From Tuctoria greenei (taxonomy: Eukaryota; Streptophyta; Magnoliopsida; Poales; Poaceae): a DNA stretch of 64,000 nucleotides. The position numbers and the translations under genes were made by a program. Under the pieces are notes generated by a model, which searched no databases, was not told the origin of the DNA, and saw only the letters and a list, made by a program, of their open reading frames with translations. Below, in pieces: positions 10,961-21,124 of the stretch (positions are counted from its first letter, which is position 1; every line of letters begins with the position of its first letter). The stretch covers positions 78,661,311-78,725,310 of the forward strand of contig JAYESD010000003.1 in NCBI GenBank assembly GCA_036927565.1, given 5' to 3'.

Positions 10961-13015
10961 TCATTTCACATCCGTTCCCGGAGGGATGGGCTCGGACGGC
11001 TTGTCTTGCTTCTTCCGCCATTCATTCTTTGGCGGCTTGGTGGAATTGGGCCTTCGGGAAGGTCCAGATGATTCCGTCGCCTTTGGATATCGGCGTGGTC
11101 GAAACGGCGGATTCTCCTTGTAGATCAATCTTCTCATGAATGCAATGAGTGAGTCCACCTTTAAAGGTGTGACTTCGACCTCTCTTATGTGTTTATCATT
11201 CGGCCCATACTTGATTCGAATCATGGAGCATTGCTCTAATCTTGGTGAAAAGTTAAAATTTTCCTCCTTGCCATTGATATGGAAGTGGATTTCTCCAGCT
11301 CCCACATCTATGCGAGCTTTTGCAGTACTTAGGAATGGACGCCCATGAATGAGTGGTGTATCTTTCTCAGTGTCCATGTCTAGAACCACAAAATCCACAG
11401 GTATGAAGCAGTTCTGGATCTTCACCGGGACGTCTTTAGCAATACTCGCTTGATAACGGACTGAAGAGTCAGCCAGTTGTAGCTGCATTGGTGTTGGAGT
11501 CAGTTCTTTGAAGTTCAGTTGGTCAAACACAACCTTGGGCATCACACTAACACTTGCTTCCAGATCACAAAGTGCCTTGTCAAACTGGTGAGCCCCAATT
11601 GAGCATGAAATTGTAGGACATTCGGGGTCCTTTTTCTTTTCAGGAAGCCTATTGAGGATGGCTGCACTGTAGTCTTCCGTAAGCTTGACGACCTCAGTGG
11701 TGGGCAATGGTCTTTCATCCTCTCGTAACCACTGCATTGACGTCCTCCATTGGGGCTTCTGGCTGCCCCGAAATTCTGTTGTTTTCCAATGGAGGGACAA
11801 CTGCAGCAAGTTGTGCCAGCTGTCTAGAGTCTTTTTATTAGCTGACATCTTCTTGGATAGGGCATCATTGATCTTGAGCTGTCTAATGGCAAGTTCTCTC
11901 ATGTTGGGCTGATTTCCAGGGTTGCCATTGTTGTTGTACCCTCCTTGAAAGAATGTGCGTTGTTGACCCCACCCTTGACCTCCTCGACGATAGCCATTGT
12001 TGTTGTTGAAATTTCCATTGTGGGCGAGGTATAAGGAATCCTCACGAGTTTCTGGTCAATCATTGCCCATATGACCCGTGTTTCCACAGACATCACACGT
12101 GATGTGAGAGTCTAGGGCATAGGCATTGCATGACACTTCACCACTGGCTTGTCCATCAATTTTCTTCATTAGGAGGTCCAATTTTGCAGCGATCATGTCC
12201 ACCTCCTTCAAGGTGTGCATGCCTCACTGTCGGGTATGGAGACGCTCATCGTTCCATCCCATGTTGGAAACCATCTTCTCAATATGATCTTTAGCTTTTG
12301 GCACCGTTAATAAGAAGAAGGTTCCTCCAGCAGCAACATCCAAATGGTCTCAAGCTGATGGGATCAGCCCGTTATAAAAATTCTAAATAAGGAGCCAGTC
12401 ATCCATCCCATGGTGGGGACAGACTAGGATGTACTCCTGAAGCCTTTTCCATGCCTCAGTAATAGATTCCTTGAGCTCTTGTTGAAAGCTGGAAATCCTT
12501 CCACGTAGGGCATTGGTTTTGCCCAACGGGAAGAATTTGGTGAGGAATGCTGTAGAACACTTCTCCCAAGTGTCTACAGCACTTCGGTTCGCATAGAACC
12601 ACTGTTCCACTCTCCCAAGGAGAGAGAACGGGAACAGTCTCAAACGGACCGCATCCAGAGACACGTCCTTGATCTTAAAAGTGTTGCAGATCTCGAGGAA
12701 TTGTTGCAGGTGAGCACTTGCATCCTCATTAGCCTTCCCACAGAATGGGTTGGCTTGCACCATAGTGATAAGGCCAGTTTTGATCTCAAAGTTCACATCT
12801 CCCGTGTTAACAGTGGGCCCAATAGGCACATTGTTAGCAGAGGGAGCTGAGAACTCATGAAGGGTCTTCTGAGCCATTGGCGTTTGGATTATTGGTGCAG
12901 GAATGATGGCTTGCTTTGCCGCTCGAATCTTCTGAGGAGTAACGACACGGGGTCGGTCTCTCAGAAGAGATTCGGGATCTTCAACAATGTTTTCCGGCAG
13001 GCGGAAACTAGACAT
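10961..13015 (-). pseudogene. G3 gag-protease polyprotein, four in-frame stops
   Basis: A single minus frame of 685 codons runs from ATG 13015 to 10961. Gag: residues about 60-210 hold a retrotransposon gag-type domain (PFCGKANEDASAHLQQFLEI, then LRLFPFSLLGRVEQWF and FLTKFFPLGK). A CCHC knuckle follows near 12070-12110 (CDVCGNTGHMGND), whose last cysteine is now a TGA stop. Then comes an asparagine/glycine-rich linker and a retropepsin-like domain at about 11600-11300. Its active-site motif reads DLEASVSVMP, where this lineage normally has DLGA, so the conserved glycine is lost; the flap/helix motif HGRPFLSTAKA is present. The four stops (one TAG, three TGA, 12382 down to about 12050) mostly sit where CGA, CAG or TGC codons are expected. 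The frame ends in a basic, proline-rich tail before the missing RT. Start chosen as the first ATG after the PBS. Confidence 0.85.
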
Positions 13016-13131
13016 ACACTACCCTGTTTTCACATTTAAAATAAATGCGAAAACAAAGAATGGTTATCCTACTACAGTCCTACCCAAGGGTCTATCCTAT
13101 TCACTTGGTTATGTTATATATCTATTTGCCT

Positions 13132-13149
13132 TCCCCGACAACGGCGCCA
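13132..13149 (-). other. G3 primer binding site (tRNA-Asp type)
   Basis: The minus strand reads TGGCGCCGTTGTCGGGGA, 17 of 18 bases of the tRNA-Asp complement. It lies 8 bp inside the right-hand (5') LTR boundary at 13158. An extra copy within the LTR lies 59 bp further right (13191-13208). Confidence 0.85.
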
Positions 13150-13157
13150 GAAATGCT

Positions 13158-14772
13158 TGTTGATGGCTCCTAAGATATACTAACAAATCATCCCCGACAA
13201 CGGCACCAGAAATGCTTGTTGGTATTTCTTATGCACCATTAACTAAACATCTCCGACTGATGTGTCATAAATGCTTGTTAATGGTTCTATTGGATCACAG
13301 AGTGAGTTCCGCAAGCGCACAGAGATATCATTGTAGAATTTCCCCTTAAGAGTATTCCCAAGGGTGTCATTTATTTGATCCCAAAGGAAGGCAGGGAAGA
13401 GATATAAAAATCATGAAGTGGAAAGGGTAGAAAGGTCTAGGTAAGAATCTAGTAAGGATGGATAAAATAATAATGGAGGGAAGAGATAATAATAGAAAGG
13501 TCTAGGTAAGAATCAAGTCTAAGGGGGTAAGACGATCCTAGAGGTTAGTTAAGGTTGAGAGTTATGGAGGTACTCCTACTATGCTCAAGTGTACATATAC
13601 ATAGTCTAAACTAATTATTCATACGCTAGATCAATAGTGAGTACTTATGCTATGTGGTTCAACACATCGGGCACGGGCTTACCACTAGCAATACTAGGGC
13701 GACTCCCGCCAAGAGCCTGTGGCATAGCCGAACATGGAGGATTACAAAGGACAGATAGGGCTGTCACCACCTACTGCCTACTTCTTCAATCCGTGGGTCT
13801 ACGAGACATCCAATGCTACTTAGATATCCTAGCACCATGCTAGCATATTAAGTAATTACCCTAAGAGCCTAGGCACAATCCATCCTAAGGCAATGAATTG
13901 AATCATCATTGAACCAATGTTGATACACAACATAATTATCCATACTAACCTAGTTACGTTATAATTAACTAGACTATAGTGGGGGTCTATAGGTTCTATG
14001 ATAATGAGATATGTTCATGATGAAACAGTCATAGAAGCTATACCTTCCACATACATGGACTCCACAATCAAACAAGGAACGCTTTGCCCCATGTATATGT
14101 ATAAGTAGAGACTAAAGATACTATCTTTATTATGCATAAAGCCACAAATACAAGAAATAATACATGAGCCATACCTTTCCCAATGTTGGATTCGGAAGAG
14201 AGAGACTGCTTACTCCTTTCCCAATTTGGACTTGGGACTAGAGACTCTCCTCTCTACAACCTAACTCCTCTATGACTATGGATGATAGTGTATACAATAG
14301 AGATGAAGATCAAGTGGTGTGTGTTGAAGTGAGGGGTAGGGGGTCCTATTTATACTAGTGTGGAGGTCGGTTCCCGAAACCAAAAGTGCGTGAATCAGTC
14401 ACCATTGACTCCTTCAAGCCAGGAGGAGGCAACACGCGTCGTTTGACCGTGTTTTGCGCCAGAAAGGGGTCAGCCGAACCCCTGGTTCGGCCGACCTGGT
14501 CAGTACTCCAAACATGGAGTGCTTCCTCTAGGTGGCTGCCAGGTGGGCCCTTTGATGTATCTGGGTGATACACCGTTCGATCTACTCGAATACTTCTATT
14601 TGTGGGCCATCTACATTTCCTCATTTTCTACATAAAATGCTGCATACACAAATTTCTCCAAGCCCAAGTGGAAATGGGTTAGGTAGAAAGGTGATGTGTG
14701 GAAGAAATGACAAATCCCTCACATAATTGAGTTAAATTGACGGATGAAATTGGTATATAACAGCCGTCAATA
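13158..14772 (-). repeat. G3 5' LTR
   Basis: Begins TGTTGATGGCTCC on plus and ends CAGCCGTCAATA at the GTTCA duplication; pairs with 5703-7375. As the upstream LTR of a minus-strand element it holds the promoter. A block at about 13650-13830 is strikingly conserved among all Athila-like LTRs in the window (see findings). Confidence 0.9.
14347..14354 (-). promoter_or_regulatory. TATA box of the G3 5' LTR
   Basis: TATTTATA on plus, TATAAATA on minus. The same box sits at the matching place in the other LTR (about 6890), in G1 (40338-40345 region) and, altered, in G2. Confidence 0.6.
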
Positions 14773-14777
14773 GTTCA

Positions 14778-15734
14778 CCACACCGGACTAGGCCGATATG
14801 TGTTGGACTAGTCTGAACACTTCTGGTGCCCAGATTGGACTAGTCCGCATATTTACGGACAAGTCGGATATCTCTGAACACTTAGGGTTTTCCACACACC
14901 GGACTACTCCGGAGTCCACCATGGACTAGTCCGGACATCGCAAACCCTAGCGGTAACTTTTGCGAACCGTAGTATAAATAGAGGTGTACGGCTCTACAAC
15001 CAATTCTCTCGACTCCCTGCACTGTCACACCTCCCAATAGCCCAGAATACACATATCTCCACACATTCTAACCATGAAAGGATCAAATCTTTGAGGATTA
15101 GTAATTGATCAAAGGAGAGACTTTTTCTACACATCTTGAGCTCTTGGGTTTGATCTCTCGCACACTCTCGTTGTTTATTGTATATCTCTAGAGTGTGTTT
15201 GGTGGTGTTCTTCATTGTAATTCTTGGGGAGCCCTCAACTTGTGAAAAGTCCCCTTGAAAACGTTATTTGCCCTTTGTGATTAGTGGAAGAGAATCGGCC
15301 TCCGTGGCGATTCGACGAGGGTAGGGTTGGTGAAGATCTGGTCCTCCATGGAATCCTCAACGTGGATGTAGGTTTCCTCTGTGGGAATTGAACCACGAAT
15401 AAAATCATGTCTCGTGCACTTTTGTTTTATTGTTCATTACATTCTAGGGTTTACATAATCTTGTGTAATTCATGTTGAAACATTGAAAATAAAGTTGATC
15501 TTTGACATACGTTGTTTCATTGTGGTAATACATCTAATTTGCTAATTATTCATCTGCATAGAGTAATAGAAGATAATTTATCCATCAATCTTGATCATTC
15601 TAGTCCGCGCATACCGGTCTAGTCCGCACAGATGTGGACTAGTCAGATTCCCTGTATTTGATAAATCTGTTAAGTGTTTCATAGATCAACAAAAGTTCAA
15701 AAAGCCTATTCACCCACCCTCTAGGCTACATTCA
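14778..15734 (+). repeat. S1 5' LTR, second part
   Basis: Resumes the S1 LTR after G3; aligns by eye with 32352-33321. It contains further palindromes (near 14834, 14920 and 15600-15640), a TATA box at 14973-14981 and a CT-rich transcribed region. It ends CTACATTCA at 15734, three bases before the PBS. Confidence 0.9.
14973..14981 (+). promoter_or_regulatory. TATA box of the S1 5' LTR
   Basis: TATAAATAG, at the same place as 32560-32568 in the 3' LTR. It lies just downstream of the palindrome cluster, so the palindromes occupy the U3 enhancer position. Confidence 0.7.
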
Positions 15735-15736
15735 AT

Positions 15737-15749
15737 TGGTATCAGAGCC
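15737..15749 (+). other. S1 primer binding site (initiator tRNA-Met)
   Basis: TGGTATCAGAGCC, the usual plant copia PBS complementary to the 3' end of initiator tRNA-Met, two bases after the LTR. Confidence 0.95.
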
Positions 15750-15785
15750 AAACTCTTCAAAAGAGACTCACCGCTCGAAGAGACG

Positions 15786-18110
15786 ATGTCGGACATCAAG
15801 GATGTACACAAGAACTTCAACAACGAGAAGGGCGATGATGAAAAGGCCCAGAAGCTGGAGAAGCTCCTCGACGCCATCCAAGACTGTGAGGATGATGATG
15901 AGGAGATGCTTGAACTCAAGGCACTCCTACGGAAGAAAGCACTTTCCCCAAAAGGGAACAAGAAGATCTACGACAAAAAGAATAAGGGGAGTAGTCACAC
16001 CGACTACTCCCGATATCCTTTTAACTATGATCTTTTGAATTCCAATAATAATCATTAATTATCAATTCCTCTATGGAAAGCACCATTATTTGATGGCAAT
16101 GACCATTCAATGTGGATATAAAACATGAAAATGCATCTCATATCTCTTAACCCGAGATCATGGCATATAGTATGTATAGGGATAGATATCCAAGATGATG
16201 ACGAAGAGCTGACTCCAAGACAAGAACAAGCCATTCATCAGAATGCTCAAGCAGTAGCCGTGATCACATCAAAACTAAGCCAAGACGAGTTCATCAAGGT
16301 GGATGGACTCAAAATTGCCAAGGAGATATGGGATACTTTACAAACCGCACATGAAGGTCATCGCCATGTACACAAAGCCAAGATTGAGATGATAGAAGGC
16401 AAATTGGGAAGATTTGCTATAGAAGAAGATGAATCACCAAAAGAAATGTACAATAGACTCAAGAATCTCATCAACAAAGTTTGAGCTTATGGCAGCAAGA
16501 AGTGGAATGATCATGAGGTCGTGAAGCTGATTCTTGGAGCATTCATGCCTCGTAATGTGACCCTATGCTCCATGATTAGAGAAAGCCCCGGGTATAGGAA
16601 AACGACCTCGGACAAATTTCTAGGCAAGATTATCAACTTTGAAATGACGGAGAAGCAATCTAAACATGTTAAGGAAATCGCCGACCTTACCTTGGCAAAG
16701 AAGAAAGGAGTTGACATGAAGTCGACCTGTAAACCCGTATCAAAAGAAGCTCGAGAAGCTCATGGAGAAGATGACAGTGATGATGAAAGTAGTGATATTG
16801 ATGAAGAAGACATGATCTTCTTCATGAAAAAGTTTAAGAAAATGAAGAGAAGAAGACAGGGTGGTAGCTCAAATGAAGGAAGACATATGGACAAACCAAC
16901 ACAAAAAATGAGGCGTGCTTGCTATAACTGTGGAGAGTATGACCATTTTATAGTGGACTGTCCAAATGAAGAAAATAAGAGGAAGACTAAAGACAACAAG
17001 CATCAACCAATGAAAATGTTCAAGAAGAAGAAGCAATACAGTCAAGCACACCTAGGGTAGGAGTGGGACTCCAATGATGAGTCCTCATCGGAAGAAGAAG
17101 AGGAAATGGGCACCATAGCCATCATGAAGCCTACCAAGAAATCCATCCTCTTCCCAACCATCAGCGCAAGGAAGGACACGACCACACGTGTCTAATGGTC
17201 AAGGAAGGTAAAGGAAGGGTAACAACTTCCTCCTCGCATTCATTTACTAGTGATAGTGATGATTCTAGTTATGATGAAGATATGCTTAGGGGTTTAGACA
17301 AGAAAACTCCTGCTAAGATGAAATTTCTAATCGATAAGCTTGTTGATAAAGAGGAGCTAGTTGATCGTCAATAAGATATGATCATCCTCCTAAAGGAAGA
17401 ATATCTTAAGATAAAAAAGCTCCTTGAGCTTGAAAAGGAGCAAAGTAATTCACTGGAACTTGAGTTAGCTTCAAGCAAGGGAGCTTGTTTGAAGCTAAAA
17501 GACTCAAGCGTGGCTATCGAGGATGAACTTGTTAACTGAACCAAGGTTAATAAGATCCCTGAGGTACAAGTTGAGTCACTCAAGCAGAGTGGTTCTTAAT
17601 CCTCTTCAAGCTCACCTTCTCAACATATAAAATCTGAAACTGTCATTGCTTGTACATGTGTTAAAAATGACACTAACTTGAAGGAAAATCCAAACTTGAC
17701 AAAGGACAAGTGCTCTTCTCAATGTGGCATATTTGGCAAGGAGAAGGTCAATTATGCACGCAGTGCAAACTCGGTCACAAGACCTCCTAATGTCAAATAT
17801 GGCATTGGGTATTATTATGGTGAAAAGCAAAACGCTAGAAGCCACAAGAATAACAAGGAACACATTGCATTTGTCAAGGGAAACTCTTCTTGAGTTGGAA
17901 AACAAGATAACCTTGATAAAATGAACATTGTTAACACATATGAACAACAAATTTTATATGTACTCATGAAAATTAATCTTGGTAGAGTTTATGCTAAATA
18001 TGTTGGGCCACGCAATGGGAACACCAAGTCTCATGTGCAGGTGCCCAAATCAATTGTGACTAATCTCAAAGGACCCGAGCAAGCATGGTTACCTATGACC
18101 TAGGCATAAT
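15786..18110 (+). pseudogene. S1 gag, Sirevirus type, interrupted
   Basis: Capsid/nucleocapsid polyprotein of S1. The frame from ATG 15786 reads to about 17060 with in-frame stops at 16056-16058, 16119-16121 and 16482-16484 but no shift. It shows an acidic N-terminus, a UBN2-type gag core (FIKVDGLKIAKEIWDTLQTA..KMEMIEGKLGRF-like, about 16290-16430), and a CCHC knuckle CYNCGEYDHFIVDC near 16921-16962, followed by a lysine-rich stretch. After 17058 the frame shifts and a long charged, coiled-coil-like tail follows (about 17190-17900, for example LLKEEYLKIKKLLELEKEQS). It carries more stops, and ends before the protease near PEQAWLPMT (about 18080-18102). The long coiled C-terminus is a Sirevirus trait. 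The 16482 stop stands where an arginine CGA codon is likely. No functional protein is possible. Confidence 0.85.
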
Positions 18111-20255
18111 TTGTCTTTTGCGGGCCTATTCTTCTAGCGGAGCTAAATGGGTGCTAGATAGTTGATGCACCAATAACATGACCGGAGAAAGAAGAATGTT
18201 CGTGGAGAATGAAGAAAATGAAGATCCAATTGAAGTTATTTACTTTGGTAATAATTGTCAAGGAAGGGTGCTTGGTACCGGTAAAATTGCAATTTCATCA
18301 AAACATACTCTTTCTCATGTTTACACGTTGATTCCATGGATTATAACCTTTTGTCCATATCTCAATTATGTAACAAGGGTTATAATTGCTTATTCACTAA
18401 TGAGGGTGTGATTGTCTCTAGAAAGAGTGATAACTCGGTTGCATTCAAGGGTGTGTAAAAGGAAAAACTTTATCTAGTTGACTTCAACAAAGATAAAGCT
18501 GAACATGACAAATGCTTGATTGCAAAGACCAACATGTGTTGGTTGTGGCATAGACAGCTAGCACATGTTGGTATGAGGAATCTTCAAAAACTCTTTAAAG
18601 GCGACCACATCTGTGGTTTAAAGAATGTTGTTTTTGAGAAATATGGGCCTTGTAGAGCATTCCAAGCCGGGAAGCAAGTATGAGCACCCCATCCCGCGAA
18701 GAATGTCATGACTACAACAAGACCGCTTGATCTCCTCCACATGGATCTATTCAGTCCAATTGCTTACATAAGCATCGACGGTAATAAATACAGTTTAGTC
18801 ATTATCAATGATTTTTCTTGCTTCACGTGGGTTTTCTTCTTGCATGATAAGATAAAAACTCAAGGAACTCTCAAGAAGTTCCTCAAGCGAGTTCGAAATG
18901 AATTCTCATTGACGGTCAAGAACATACGAAGTGACAATGGAATGGAATACAAGAACACCCAAGTTGTGGAGTATCTAGATGAATAAGGGATAAAACACGA
19001 ATTTTCAACACCATACTCTCCTCAAAAAAATGGAGTAGCCGAAATGAAGAACCGAACACTCATTGAGATGGCAAGGACAATGCTTGATGAATACAAGACT
19101 TCAGACCGGTTTTGGGCTGAAGCGGTCAATACCGCTTGTCACGCCATAAACCGACTCTATCTTCATCGCCTACTCAAGAAAACCTCATATGAATTGCTCA
19201 CGGGCAACAAGCCGAATATTTCATATTTTTGAATTTTTGGTTCAAAATGCTATATTCTCAACAAGAAGCCAAGGGCTTCAAAGTTCGTTGAAGTATGATG
19301 AAGGTTTCTTACTTCGCTATGATTCAAACTCCTACGCTTATCGTGTCTTCAACATGACCTCCGGACTTGTTGAAGTAGCACGTTACGTAGTATTCAATGA
19401 AACTAATGGCTTTCGAGAAGAGCAAATTGATCAATGTGTGATAGATCAAGAAGAAGCTCCATGTCAAGCATTGATAAGAATGGCATTGGGCGATATTCGA
19501 CCACAAGTGCCACCTCCAAATGCGAATGAAGAAGATGATCCACAAGTGGGGGATAATGATCAAGGGGGAGCTTCCACACAAGATCAATCTCAAGATAATC
19601 AAGGTGTTCAAGACATCAATGAGGGCAACTATCCAGGGGGAGAAAAAGATGATAATGATGAAGATTCAAGACCACAAGTGCCACATCCAAGAGTACACCA
19701 AACCATCCAAATAGATCACCCCGTCAATAACATAATCTGTGACATTCAAAAGGGAGTAGTAACTCGATCTCGCATAGCTAATTTTTGTTAACACTATTCC
19801 TTTGTCCCCTCTTTGGAACCACACAGGGTTGAAGATGCATTAAAAGACTCCAACCGGGTGATGGCGATGCAAGAAGAATTGAACAACTTCAAAGGGAACG
19901 AAGTGTGAGAGCTTGTTGAAAGACCCAAGTCCAACCTTGTTGGCACTAAATGGGTCTTCCGCAACAAGTAAGATGAACATGGAGTTGTAACAACGAACAA
20001 GGCACAACTTGTGGCCAAAGGGTACTCACAAGTCAGAGGTTTTGATTTCGACGAGACTTTTGCTCCCGTAGCTAGGATTGAATCGATTCAAATATTACTT
20101 GCATATGCTACTCACCATTATTTCAAGCTTTATCAAATAGACATGAAAAGCGCTTTCCTCAATGGACTGATCAAGGAGGAGGTGTACGTGGAGCAACCAC
20201 CCGATTTTTAAGATCAAGAGTACCCCTACTATGTGTACAAAAAGCGTAAGGCTCT

Positions 20256-20260
20256 CTATG
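20256..20260. repeat. Target site duplication of G4 (CTATG)
   Basis: CTATG stands directly left of G4 and again at 27777-27781 directly right of it. Removing one copy plus G4 restores the RT reading across the site. Confidence 0.92.
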
Positions 20261-21124
20261 TGATAAGTAGGTTTAGGCCCGATCTTCCGAAAGGTATGTC
20301 GATTGGGGTGGAGAACTCGACGTTGATGATCCGCGGCACTCGAGCGGTTCGAGTACCCCTGCAATCACTACACCACGGCTCCGTTGGTTATCAACCGTGC
20401 TGCACATGCTTGACCTCGCCAAGAAGGCTAATCCCTGCAAGTGCAATCGAGAACACGAGCAAGAACGTAGAAGACACGATCGGAAATCGCGAAATTGGGG
20501 TCTCACAAACCGTAGAACGGCGATTTTATTGATCTAAGCAAAACCTACCGAATATGACCAGCGGCTGCAGTATTTATAGGCTAGGGTTCGACCATAACAC
20601 GATTAGACGCGTCCCTAATGGACTCTTACGGAATACAAGGCCCAAAGGCCCGATTCGGTGGCGCAGCACCGGACAGAAATATGGACTCGACTTGTTTCGA
20701 CGATTCCCAATGACTCCGGAGGAATTTTGAGGTGGGACCAGAACCATTGGAAAGTTTATCCTCTCCTCTTTCCGTGCATATGTAGAACGTCGAAAACTGA
20801 GTCCGTATGCCTCCTGGGCGTCTGTTTTAAGGTGGACTGCTCCTGTACTCCGAGTTGAACTCGAGTCCGAGTTGTAAACTATTTCCATCTACTTGTGGAC
20901 GTCCCAGGTGGTTGTCCATGCTCCCAAGGCCTCCTTCCTTCACTTGTTAATCTTCTCCATTATTCCTAATAACAATTAAATCATCACATAGCAATCTATT
21001 CTCAAACTCAGATGCAAAAGAAGTTAAGAACGAATTCACCTGCTGATTTAATAACCGTGCCCGTGCTCTTGTGATTGGTCCTTGCAGTTCAATGCGCGTC
21101 TCCGCTGTTGTGATGTCCTCATCA
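20261..21124 (-). repeat. G4 3' LTR
   Basis: 864 bp, identical in length to 26913-27776. The gag-pol frame continues into it from 21124 down to the stop at 20947, so its first 178 bp are also coding. The minus-strand TATAAATA box is at 20571-20578. Confidence 0.95.

Larger units (their letters stand above)
5703..14772 (-). mobile_element. Athila-like Ty3/gypsy element G3, lacking reverse transcriptase and integrase
   Basis: Full-length nested element of about 9.07 kb with LTRs of 1673 and 1615 bp (TGTTGACG...CGTCAA-ends), a tRNA-Asp type PBS beside the right LTR and a polypurine tract beside the left LTR, so it reads on the minus strand. Gag and a retropepsin-like domain are present (13015 to 10961). 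RT, RNase H and integrase are absent, and an extra ORF follows (10258 to 8735). Gag, protease and extra ORF keep their frames apart from in-frame stops. This makes G3 a non-autonomous derivative needing enzymes in trans. Confidence 0.88.

Noticed and set aside
13637..13843. Antisense ORF repeated in several Athila-like LTRs (also 33798-34019 and 39082-39297)
   Set aside because: It is antisense to the elements, the fourth copy has a stop, and starts differ. The nucleotide block is conserved, but a protein is not the simplest reason, so it is reported as a possible RNA structure instead.
20574..20888. ORFs within the G4 LTRs (and 27226-27540)
   Set aside because: Present in both LTRs in the same form but without family motifs. 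Only the gag-pol tail at 20947-21124 is supported as coding.
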